A stretch of DNA of 21,522 nt from CAYUNT01 sp964446285. Its GTDB lineage: Bacteria; Sumerlaeota; Sumerlaeia; SLMS01; CAYUNT01. The notes below the pieces were generated by a model. The model was not told the DNA's origin. It did no database searches and saw only the letters and a list, made by a program, of their open reading frames with translations. This document shows positions 15,175 to 21,522 of this stretch, piece by piece. Both the position numbers and the translations under genes were made by a program. Position 1 is the stretch's first letter; every line of letters starts with the position of its first letter. The stretch covers positions 1-21,522 of the forward strand of contig CAYUNT010000063.1 of NCBI GenBank assembly GCA_964446285.1. Direction: 5' to 3'.

Positions 15175-15723
15175 AATGAACTCAGGCTCCTTGACTGCAT
15201 GGCCGGAATCGGGAGGGAACAGGAGGGAGTGGACCGGCAGCAGACATATTGGATCGGAATGGATGGAAGGGTGTCGCGACACACACGATCTCTCTTTGGA
15301 TTGACGACGACCTCTTCATCCGGACCGAGGCCGCTTAATCGTTTGATCCGATCTCTATCAGACATTGCAACCCTGATTTCTATCGCGTGCGTCCATCCGC
15401 TCAGCGTTTCATCTTCCTTCTGGCGGAGTCCAGTATCGCCATCGCAGCGCGGAGAGCAAGGCATGACTTGACCGCGGCGCAACGGAGGCAGGGGCGGCCG
15501 AGTTTGGGGACTTTTGACAGTGCATTCTTTAGGCTTGTCTTGAACGGGGTGCGTGTGAGAATTTTCGAGTTCCGGGAAGCGGTGGGGACGGAGAAGTCCA
15601 TGTCTTCCCGGCAGGCGAAACCGCATAGAAGATTGATTTTCGCCAACTTGTCACGCCCCACCGCCGAGCGTCCGCTTCAGTCCACACCCCGGCTGCCAAT
15701 CCATCCCGGAGAGGAGAACGTCC
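15175..15723. other. Divergent intergenic region upstream of rpoD, 549 nt
   Basis: This lies between the minus-strand phosphoesterase and rpoD. It contains a perfect TTGACA (15514-15519), but no TATAAT-like box at 16-18 nt, so no promoter is called. Short frames cross the region on both strands, the longest 151 codons on the minus strand. They have low-complexity Pro/Arg/Ser content and no recognisable domain. Nothing else was identified. Confidence 0.4.
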
Positions 15724-17571
15724 TTGGCCAAGCCTCATCGCAAGCTTTCCGAAGAGTTTGAGGGCCTATTTGGTCTCGGCAAGGAAAAAGGCCATCTGAC
15801 CTTTGAGGAAATCAACCAGGCCTTGCCGGAGGATTTTTCGTCCGCCGATATGGAAACGCTTCTCGATGAACTCGAGGAGCTCCGCATCGACGTTTTTGAC
15901 GAGAGCGATCTCAAGGAAACCGCGAAAGAATCCACCGCTGCAAATGGCAAGGCCGCGGATAAAAAGAACGCGAAAGACAAAGATGCGCCCAAGGCAAAGG
16001 ATTCCGAGGGATTCGAGGAGGCCGAAGAAGCCGAAGGCGAACGCGTGGACCTGCGCGATGAACTCCTTGAGGCCGCCGAAACCTCGCGCATCGATGACCC
16101 CGTCCGCCTTTATCTGATGGAAATGGGCAAGGTGCCGCTTCTCACCCGCGAGGAAGAAGTGGCCCTGGCCAAGCAGATTGAAAAAGGCCGCCACGAAATC
16201 ACCAATGCCATCGCCCGCGCTACCGTCACGGCGGTGGAACTGCGCAAAATTTACCAGCGCCTCGAAAGCGGACAGACAAACCTCAACGACATCCTGCGCA
16301 CCAACGTGGATGAAAACGATCCCGAGGAGCGCCAGCGTGTGGTCAAGCACGTTCAGGACAACCTGAACGCGATTTTCTCGGAATTCGACGTGATCAGCGA
16401 GAAACTCGACATCCTTGGCGATCCTTCGCTCCAGGCGGAGGAACGCGAGGAATTGACGTCCGACATCGAAAAACGCCGCGAGGCGATTTTCCAGTCGCTG
16501 CTGCACATCGACCTCAATTTTTCCATTATCGAGCAGATCGCCGCCAACATCCGTTCGATCTTCGAGCGCATCGACCTGGCCCAGCGCCAGATTCAAAAAA
16601 CCCTTCTCGATCTTTTGATTTCGCAAGACGATCTGCGGCGCATCGTCCGCAAAACCAAGCGCAATTCGCCCGAGGCGCGTTCGCTCCAGCGCAAATACGG
16701 ACGCACGCTTGATGACTTCATCCGCATGGACAAAGACGTTCGCATGGCGGAAAAAACCATCAAGCGCCTCGAAAAAGAAGCAGGCAACACCTACGAAGAA
16801 CTCAAGATCGTGGTGGACCGCATCAACAAGGGCGAAAAAGAAGCGCATCAGGCCAAGATGAAGGTCGTCGAAGCCAACCTGCGCCTCGTGGTGTCGATCG
16901 CCAAGAAATACACCAACCGCGGCCTCCAGTTCCTCGACCTCATTCAGGAAGGCAACATCGGCCTGATGCGCGCCGTGGACAAATTCGAATATCAGCGCGG
17001 CTACAAGTTCTCGACCTACGCCACATGGTGGATTCGCCAGGCGGTGACGCGCGCCATAGCCGATCAAGCGCGAACGATCCGCATCCCGGTGCACATGATC
17101 GAGACTATTAATAAGTTGTCTCGCGTGTCGCGCTATCTCGTGCAGGAACTCGGACGCGAACCGACGCCCGAAGAGATCGCCGAGAAGATGGGAATGCCGG
17201 TCGAGAAAATCCGCCGCGTGTTCAAAATCGCCCAGCAGCCTATCTCGCTCGAAACGCCTATCGGCGAAGATGGTGACAGCCATTTCGGCGATTTCATCGA
17301 GGATCAGGATGCCGTTTCGCCCGTCCAGGCCACGCACCAGAAACTCATGCAGGAGAAAATCGAGGAAGTGCTCTCGACCCTCTCCGAACGCGAGCAAAAG
17401 GTGCTTCGGCTGCGGTTTGGCATCGGCGGCTCGAACTTCCCGCGAACACTCGAAGAGGTCGGAACGATCTTCAACGTGACGCGCGAGCGCGTGCGCCAGA
17501 TCGAAACCAAGGCGCTCAACAAGCTGCGCCACCCGAGCCGCCGCGTGAAATTGATCGAATTCATGGATTGA
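15724..17571 (+). CDS. rpoD: RNA polymerase primary sigma factor (sigma-70, RpoD)
   Basis: A 615-residue housekeeping sigma factor. Region 1.1 occupies about 1-65, followed by an acidic/Lys-rich linker (ADKKNAKDKDAPKAKD). Region 1.2 begins at DDPVRLYLMEMGKVPLLT (about 124). A large non-conserved region spans about 160-385. Region 2 follows (LVVSIAKKYTNRGLQFLDL, then FSTYATWWIRQAVTRAI near 430), then region 3 (about 459-530) and region 4 (about 549-615) ending in the helix-turn-helix TRERVRQIETKALNKLRHPS. Translation probably begins at TTG 15724: GGAGAGGAG lies 7 nt upstream and region 1.1 starts directly after it. No ATG gives a better fit. The full set of regions including 1.1 marks this as the essential primary factor, not an alternative sigma. 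Confidence 0.97.
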   Translation: MAKPHRKLSEEFEGLFGLGKEKGHLTFEEINQALPEDFSSADMETLLDELEELRIDVFDESDLKETAKESTAANGKAADKKNAKDKDAPKAKDSEGFEEAEEAEGERVDLRDELLEAAETSRIDDPVRLYLMEMGKVPLLTREEEVALAKQIEKGRHEITNAIARATVTAVELRKIYQRLESGQTNLNDILRTNVDENDPEERQRVVKHVQDNLNAIFSEFDVISEKLDILGDPSLQAEEREELTSDIEKRREAIFQSLLHIDLNFSIIEQIAANIRSIFERIDLAQRQIQKTLLDLLISQDDLRRIVRKTKRNSPEARSLQRKYGRTLDDFIRMDKDVRMAEKTIKRLEKEAGNTYEELKIVVDRINKGEKEAHQAKMKVVEANLRLVVSIAKKYTNRGLQFLDLIQEGNIGLMRAVDKFEYQRGYKFSTYATWWIRQAVTRAIADQARTIRIPVHMIETINKLSRVSRYLVQELGREPTPEEIAEKMGMPVEKIRRVFKIAQQPISLETPIGEDGDSHFGDFIEDQDAVSPVQATHQKLMQEKIEEVLSTLSEREQKVLRLRFGIGGSNFPRTLEEVGTIFNVTRERVRQIETKALNKLRHPSRRVKLIEFMD

Positions 17572-17674
17572 TTCAGTCAAATGCGGAGGGGTGCGGCGGC
17601 GCGAAACCGTTGAAAATACGCCAGAAAGACGCAAGCGCTTACGCCGCGACCGCAATCGCTTTCAGGTTCTTAGC

Positions 17675-17714
17675 CAGGGCAGTCGAGGTTCAACCCGATT
17701 GCCCTGTTTTTATT
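17675..17714 (+). terminator. Rho-independent terminator after rpoD
   Basis: CAGGGCAGTCGAGG and CCCGATTGCCCTG pair as a stem of about 12 bp (one G·T pair, one bulged A) with a TTCAA loop, followed by TTTTTATT. It lies 103 nt after the rpoD stop and ends that transcript, or it attenuates a transcript leading into the prepilin gene. Confidence 0.8.
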
Positions 17715-17875
17715 CTGGAGATTGCCTGAGAGTATCTGGAACGTGTTTCGCGGCAATGCAAGCGGTTACAGAAGGAGCGAAGTTTTCAAACTCCCCCGCT
17801 TTTGCTCCTCTGAAACGCATGTCAATCTGCCCAGCCGGTATGGCAAATCATTCGTGACAGCCACATTGCGCCCAA

Positions 17876-17890
17876 ATTTAACCGTTAAAT
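17876..17890. promoter_or_regulatory. Palindrome ATTTAACCGTTAAAT, possible operator
   Basis: A perfect 7-bp inverted repeat around a single C, in the AT-rich stretch about 145 nt upstream of the prepilin start. The symmetry suggests a binding site for a dimeric regulator of the prepilin gene. No promoter boxes could be assigned next to it, so the role is a guess. Confidence 0.3.
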
Positions 17891-18034
17891 CACGTCTCGA
17901 ACGAAACCGCTTTCATTTTCTTGCCTTTTTCCTCTCTTTCTTGCTTGCGTTTGCCTGCCCTCTGCCCTATAGCTCACTCCCGAAGAGGGAGAATCCCATC
18001 TTTTTGGGACATTCCGCCAAACGGGGTGTGGCAC

Positions 18035-18667
18035 ATGCAAAAGAAAGCATTTACACTCATCGAACTCCTGATCGTAGTGGCAATCATCGCCATCCTGGCG
18101 GCGATTGCGATCCCGAACTTCCTCGAGGCCCAGACCCGCTCGAAGGTCTCACGGACGAAGGCAGACATGCGTTCGCTCAAACTGTCGCTGGAAGCCTACC
18201 GCGTGGACAACAACACCTACCCGGAAGGACGCGACTGCAACAACCTATGGATGGCCGGCTATCCCGAAGGAGCCGTTCAATACCGGCTCGTTTTGCTCAC
18301 AACTCCAATTGCCTACATCACTTCCCTTCCCGATGATGTATTCCTTACGTTGTCAAATCAAACAGTCGCCTGCGACAAGGAAGGCTCCTTCAAGTATCTC
18401 TTGCGCAAATATCATACCGTGGTTTTTGGTGCAAACAAAGATGCGTATTGGGTACTGGGTGGCGGGGCACCAGGAAATTTCACCAACTCGCGTGATCCTA
18501 ATTGGGTCTATTGGACCCCTGGCCTCAATCCTGAGTGGATCATTTTTTCCGAGGGTCCACAACGTTTGGACAGACTCAGTGCGGATGTTCAGAACTGCAA
18601 TGCCATTCCATATGATCCGACGAATGGAACGATGAGCTACGGCGAAATCGTAACCTACGGGCCATAG
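18035..18667 (+). CDS. Prepilin-type (type II secretion/type IV pilus) pseudopilin
   Basis: A 210-residue protein with a class III signal: MQKKA then FTLIELLIVVAIIAILAAIA. The prepilin peptidase should cut between Ala5 and Phe6, leaving an N-methylated Phe and the conserved Glu at mature position 5. Ala at -1 instead of Gly is less usual. The long N-terminal helix continues with NFLEAQTRSKVSRTKADMRS and SLEAYRVDNNTYP, as in GspG-like pseudopilins, followed by a globular domain ending YDPTNGTMSYGEIVTYGP. It probably forms part of a secretion pseudopilus or surface fibre. No other secretion genes are nearby. The ATG at 18035 is preceded by a weak GGGGTGTGG. The longer frame to 17921 is not supported. 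A GC hairpin follows 98 nt after the stop. Confidence 0.92.
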   Translation: MQKKAFTLIELLIVVAIIAILAAIAIPNFLEAQTRSKVSRTKADMRSLKLSLEAYRVDNNTYPEGRDCNNLWMAGYPEGAVQYRLVLLTTPIAYITSLPDDVFLTLSNQTVACDKEGSFKYLLRKYHTVVFGANKDAYWVLGGGAPGNFTNSRDPNWVYWTPGLNPEWIIFSEGPQRLDRLSADVQNCNAIPYDPTNGTMSYGEIVTYGP

Positions 18668-18764
18668 TGGTTTGGGGGGAAAGGCAGCCTGGCGCGGATA
18701 GTTTGGGGGCGCAATTCGCCAGGATTCTTGCCTTTCATCACAACACTCGCCCCAGCGATGGATT

Positions 18765-18800
18765 CGGGCGGCAGTTTGAAAAAACTGCCGCCCGGTCTGC
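18765..18800 (+). terminator. GC-rich hairpin after the prepilin gene
   Basis: CGGGCGGCAGTTT (18765-18777) and its exact complement (18782-18794) form a 13-bp stem with a GAAA loop, followed by GTCTGCTTTACT. The U-tract is poor, but stem strength and position, between two convergent genes, fit a terminator. Confidence 0.65.
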
Positions 18801-18845
18801 TTTACTCCTAATGATTTTCCGCCGGACGCCGTCTGGCAGTTTTTG

Positions 18846-18927
18846 AATTTTCACACAAAGGCACGAAGACACAAAGAAGCCTCAGTGACTTCATATCTTT
18901 GTGCCCTTGTGCCTTTGTGTGAAAATT
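18846..18927. repeat. Inverted octamer-repeat hairpin between convergent genes
   Basis: Outer arms 18846-18864 and 18909-18927 match perfectly over 19 bp (AATTTTCACACAAAGGCAC and complement). An inner CACAAAG/CTTTGTG pair (18870-18876 with 18897-18903) extends the structure to arms of about 31 nt. The units are of the CACAAAGG/CACGAAGA family. It lies 34 nt beyond the glycosyltransferase stop and could end transcription from either side. Confidence 0.8.
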
Positions 18928-18961
18928 ACGGGGCTGTATTCCAAAATGCTGGGAAAGCAAA

Positions 18962-19732
18962 TCAGCGTGGCGGACGCGGCGGGCGGCGCAGTTCGCAGCG
19001 GTGGCGCCACAACATGCGAAATGTCTCCACCACTGTGGTTCCCAATTGGAGTTTGCTGCGACCCTGTTTGCGGTCGTATCGCAGCACAAAAGGAACCTCG
19101 CGGATGGTGGGCTGCAGGGTGGCCAGATGCACCAGGAGTTCGTCTGTGCAGGCGAATCCGCGCCGCGTAATCAGGCCGTCGCCATAGCGCTCGAACGCTT
19201 GGCGGACCAGTCCCGCCCGGTAAGCGCGAAATCCACAGGTGTAGTCGCGAACACCAGGCAGTCCGAGCGCGACGCGGAACACAACCATAGCGCCCAGGCT
19301 GAGAATCTGGCGGCGTAGCGGCACGCCCACCTGCCGGCTGCCGCGGCGGTAGCGCGAGGCAATGACAATATCCGCCTTTTCATCGCGCATCAGGCGAATC
19401 ATGCGAGGAATAGCGCTGGGCGGATGTGTGTTGTCGGCGTCCATGCCCACAAAAATGTCGTCGTCGCGGGCGAGTTCCACGGCGCGGCGCAGCCCCGATT
19501 TTATCGCTTCGCCCAAGCCGCGATTTTTAGGATGAACGACAATATCGAGCGGCATTCGCGCGGCGTGCTGCTCTAAAACGGCGCGTGTGCCGTCTCGGCT
19601 GCCGTCGTCCACAACGATAATCCGCCCCTGTCCGCTTCCAAGCCGTTTGAAAAGGCGGTCGAACGAATCCAGCAGCGGCGGAAGGCTGCGCTCTTCGTTA
19701 TAGGCGGGGAGAATGGCAAAAATCCGAGACAC
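18962..19732 (-). CDS. Family 2 glycosyltransferase, dolichyl-phosphate mannose synthase-like
   Basis: A 256-residue GT-A fold enzyme likely to transfer a sugar from a nucleotide donor to a polyprenyl phosphate or another membrane acceptor. From the GTG start it shows IFAILPAYNEERSL (4-17), VDDGSRDGT (41-49), PKNRGLGEAIKSG (68-80), the metal-binding DADNTHPP (98-105), a Tyr-Arg-rich SRYRRGSRQVG, and DYTCGFRAYRAGL, typical of DPM1-like enzymes. No C-terminal transmembrane pair is present, so it would be a soluble or peripheral single-domain form. The GTG at 19732 is preferred because the fold begins at once and GAGG lies 5 nt upstream. An ATG at 19801 would add 23 unmatched residues without a Shine-Dalgarno sequence. 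It lies downstream of the ATP-cone kinase gene, separated by a repeat hairpin. Confidence 0.9.
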   Translation of the reverse strand: MSRIFAILPAYNEERSLPPLLDSFDRLFKRLGSGQGRIIVVDDGSRDGTRAVLEQHAARMPLDIVVHPKNRGLGEAIKSGLRRAVELARDDDIFVGMDADNTHPPSAIPRMIRLMRDEKADIVIASRYRRGSRQVGVPLRRQILSLGAMVVFRVALGLPGVRDYTCGFRAYRAGLVRQAFERYGDGLITRRGFACTDELLVHLATLQPTIREVPFVLRYDRKQGRSKLQLGTTVVETFRMLWRHRCELRRPPRPPR

Positions 19733-19904
19733 GGCGGCCTCAAAAGGCGGGAGGCAAAGAGAATGCCGGGCGAAAAACCCTGTGCCATCACGCACGAACA
19801 TGCGCGCGGCTGCGCGAAAACACCCGGCTCAGGGAACCGGTTCGGCACTTTCCCGTTCACCGGGGCCGGACGCAAGGCGGAAGTGCAGGACGGAAAAAGA
19901 ATTC

Positions 19905-19994
19905 ACCACAAAGGCACAAAGACACGAAGAAATGCGAAGAGAATTCCTTGCCAAACCGCAGGTTGTCTTCTTTGTGTCTTCGTGTCTTTGTGGT
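19905..19994. repeat. Inverted octamer-repeat hairpin behind the ATP-cone kinase stop
   Basis: Arms 19905-19931 and 19968-19994 pair over 27 nt with one mismatch and two G·T pairs, around a 36-nt loop. The left arm reads as units CACAAAGG, CACAAAGA, CACGAAGA. The outer edge lies 8 nt after the TAG of the kinase gene, the same distance as the hairpin at 4828-4905 from its upstream gene. Confidence 0.8.
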
Positions 19995-20002
19995 GCGGCC
20001 CC

Positions 20003-21343
20003 CTAGTATTTATATTTGCTGCCGCCGACGAATTCGCGCATGAGCGAATCTTCCGGGATGGCGGACTCGTCGCGAATTTCCTCGACTGAACCAAGCAGAT
20101 CGTAAATCCGGCTGGCGCGGATGAAGGCGTCGAAACGCTTTGGCTCGTTCTCGAACGCCCGCAGGATTTCGTCGCGGTATTTATACAGATATTTCTTATG
20201 GACGGTGAGTTCGTATGGCAGCGAGCCGTTAAAGATATAATCGACATTTTTGATAAAGGGGACAATGTATTTCATTTCGCTGCGGCGGACATAATGCCAA
20301 TGCCCGACGGTCTGAACTGGCATATAGTGGCGGTGCCAGCTGTCGCGTACCATGCGCCGAAGCAGACGGATGTCCGTCCAGCGGACGAATTCCTTCTGCG
20401 CGTTTTTGATCTGGCAGTAGGTCTCGATGAAGAACTTGAACTTGAACGAATCCGGCACGCTTTCGGTAAGCGGTTTGTAGAGGCCGTGAAGGCTGTCGAT
20501 CAGGAGGATTTGATTGGGTTCGAGTTTGAACGGAACGCCTTCGGGTTCGCGCTTGCCGGTTTTGAAGTTATAGATGGGATGGTGAATGGTTTTTCCGGCC
20601 ATCAGCTGGCCGAGATGCTCGTTGATGAGCGGGATGTCGAGCGCGGCCGGACGCTCGAAATCGTAGTCGCCAAACTGGTCCTGGGGATGGGTTTGGAGAT
20701 CGTGGAAGTAGTTGTCGAGATTGAGGGCGACGACGCTAAGGTCGTGGCGGCGCAGGCGCTCGTCGATTTTCATCGTTGTGGTCGTTTTGCCGGAGCTCGA
20801 CGGCCCCGCGATGATAATCATGCGGATTTCATTGCGGCGTTTGAGGATTCGCTCCGCCACGGCATCGACATCGCGGTGGTATTTTGCCTCTGCCTCGTGG
20901 ATGAGCTGCGCCATCGAATTGTCGCGCACCTTCTGGTTCAGCTTCTCAATCGTATCGCAGCCGTTGTCCACATTCCACGCATAAATCTGCCATAAAATCT
21001 TGTAAGGGATCGTATCGTTGACGACGATTTGCGCCTCTTTTTCTTCGCGCTGGCGGGCGTGTTCCTGGCGGTATTCGGCGTAAGAGCGGGCGGTTTTGTT
21101 GTGGCCAAGCTTTTCAAGCGTGTCCACGACCGCATCCTGAACGTCCTCGACCGTGGGCGGATCGTCGTCGGAAAAGTTGTGATTCAGCGACTCGACCACT
21201 TCGCCGGACACGCGCCGGGCCAGTTCGCGGTCTTCGCCGCCTACGCTGAGCGCCGCCTTGAATATCGCGTTGGCGATCCGTTCCTGATCGAATGCCACAG
21301 TCATTCCGTTGCGTTTGACGACTTTGGTCAGTTGATTCGGCAT
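20003..21343 (-). CDS. ATP-cone domain fused to uridine kinase/phosphoribulokinase-like P-loop kinase
   Basis: A 446-residue cytosolic protein. Residues 4-98 form an ATP-cone (VVKRNGMTVAFDQERIANAI, then PPTVEDVQDAVVDTLEKLGH), the nucleotide-sensing module best known from ribonucleotide reductases and NrdR. A linker region (about 105-170, YAWNVDNGCDTIEKLNQKV) leads to a P-loop kinase domain with Walker A GPSSSGKTT (180-188), LDNYFHDL (209-216), YDFERPAALD (227-236) and LIDSLHGLY (281-289), as in uridine kinase. It probably phosphorylates a nucleoside or related small molecule under adenine-nucleotide control. The substrate is not certain. The ATG at 21343 has GGAAGGA 6 nt upstream. The longer frame to 21424 lacks support. 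No TGS domain, which some other long uridine kinases carry, is seen. Confidence 0.88.
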   Translation of the reverse strand: MPNQLTKVVKRNGMTVAFDQERIANAIFKAALSVGGEDRELARRVSGEVVESLNHNFSDDDPPTVEDVQDAVVDTLEKLGHNKTARSYAEYRQEHARQREEKEAQIVVNDTIPYKILWQIYAWNVDNGCDTIEKLNQKVRDNSMAQLIHEAEAKYHRDVDAVAERILKRRNEIRMIIIAGPSSSGKTTTTMKIDERLRRHDLSVVALNLDNYFHDLQTHPQDQFGDYDFERPAALDIPLINEHLGQLMAGKTIHHPIYNFKTGKREPEGVPFKLEPNQILLIDSLHGLYKPLTESVPDSFKFKFFIETYCQIKNAQKEFVRWTDIRLLRRMVRDSWHRHYMPVQTVGHWHYVRRSEMKYIVPFIKNVDYIFNGSLPYELTVHKKYLYKYRDEILRAFENEPKRFDAFIRASRIYDLLGSVEEIRDESAIPEDSLMREFVGGSKYKY

Positions 21344-21389
21344 GGCTATTCCTTCCGCCAGTTTATGAACTCCCTCCGCATCCAATCTA

Positions 21390-21418
21390 TGTATAACAAC
21401 CTCATTGCGGCTCGCAAT
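21390..21418 (-). promoter_or_regulatory. Candidate promoter with overlapping palindrome upstream of the ATP-cone kinase
   Basis: On the minus strand TTGCGA (complement of 21412-21417) and TATACA (complement of 21390-21395) are separated by 16 nt, each matching four of six consensus bases, about 46 nt before the start codon. The inverted repeat ATTGCG-GCT-CGCAAT (21404-21418) covers the -35 box, as an operator would. Confidence 0.35.
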
Positions 21419-21522
21419 CTCCATTTGCGCTGCCCAGATTGGCGCTTCAGGACAATTCAGTAAACCCTCTATGATTAGCAGGGATTGGAGGATATAGCGT
21501 TCTCTTCTTCAGGCCCAACGGG

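Larger units (their letters stand above)
17572..18034. other. Intergenic region and leader between rpoD and the prepilin gene, 463 nt
   Basis: This contains the terminator at 17675-17714, an AT-rich palindrome at 17876-17890 and, just before the prepilin ATG, two small hairpins: CTCCC/GGGAG near 17978-17992 and TCCCA/TGGGA near 17995-18010. The segment 17624-17690, with two GCAA motifs and AGGGCAGTCGAGGTT, has a loose likeness to the 3' half of c-di-GMP-I riboswitches, but the stems do not fit well, so no riboswitch is called. Confidence 0.4.

Noticed and set aside
15514..15542. Perfect TTGACA as the rpoD promoter -35
   Set aside because: No TATAAT-like hexamer 16-18 nt downstream (GTCTTG at 17 nt).
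15171..15626. 151-codon minus-strand frame upstream of the phosphoesterase
   Set aside because: Low-complexity Pro/Arg/Ser content, no domain, no good ribosome-binding site.
15766..17655. 629-codon frame antisense to rpoD
   Set aside because: Shadow of rpoD; no motif, and it crosses the 3' intergenic region.
17624..17715. c-di-GMP-I riboswitch annotation
   Set aside because: Only scattered primary-sequence likeness; the P2/P3 stems could not be drawn convincingly. Kept as a low-interest finding.
18030..18045. TGGCAC as a sigma-54 promoter for the prepilin gene
   Set aside because: It overlaps the start codon and the downstream GC element is missing.

Overview
The window is GC-rich bacterial chromosome with no phage, insertion sequence, CRISPR or rRNA. 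Several traits fit a free-living, polysaccharide-using Gram-negative of the Sumerlaeota, Hydrogenedentota, Planctomycetota or Verrucomicrobiota type: short-period intergenic repeats, lipoprotein and secreted enzymes with LamG, NPCBM and CBM9-like modules, a type II/IV pseudopilin, and a half-dockerin-like tail. That placement is an inference from gene style. No marker in the window fixes the phylum.

Layout. The left third is on the minus strand. From right to left it reads: class V aminotransferase (6101-4914), D-3-phosphoglycerate dehydrogenase serA (4785-3196), tRNA-Leu(UAG) (2994-2910), a DUF5009/HGSNAT-like membrane acetyltransferase (2876-1671), and a CE7-type acetyl esterase lipoprotein (1578-190). 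The middle is on the plus strand: a double carbohydrate deacetylase (6589-8523), then after 23 nt a giant secreted multidomain protein (8547-13262) whose reading frame is broken at 12612. Facing it is a metallophosphoesterase/CBM9-like lipoprotein (15174-13291, minus). The right third holds the primary sigma factor rpoD (15724-17571, plus), a prepilin-type protein (18035-18667, plus), a family 2 glycosyltransferase (19732-18962, minus) and an ATP-cone/uridine-kinase-like fusion (21343-20003, minus).

Function. The aminotransferase and SerA give two consecutive steps of phosphorylated serine synthesis. The acetyltransferase, CE7 esterase and tandem deacetylase all add or remove acetyl groups on glycans. 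The giant protein (LamG, calcium loops, propeller-like region, transglutaminase fold, FN3-like, NPCBM, Pro/Ser linker, beta-helix, dockerin-like EF-hand) looks like an extracellular glycan- or protein-binding factor. Together these suggest a cell-surface or glycan-remodelling neighbourhood, but strand changes show it is not one operon.

The most striking non-coding signal is a set of degenerate tandem repeats with distinct periods (7, 8 and 9 nt). They sit just behind stop codons, and several are arranged as long inverted repeats. Two such hairpins begin exactly 8 nt after the stop codons of unrelated genes.
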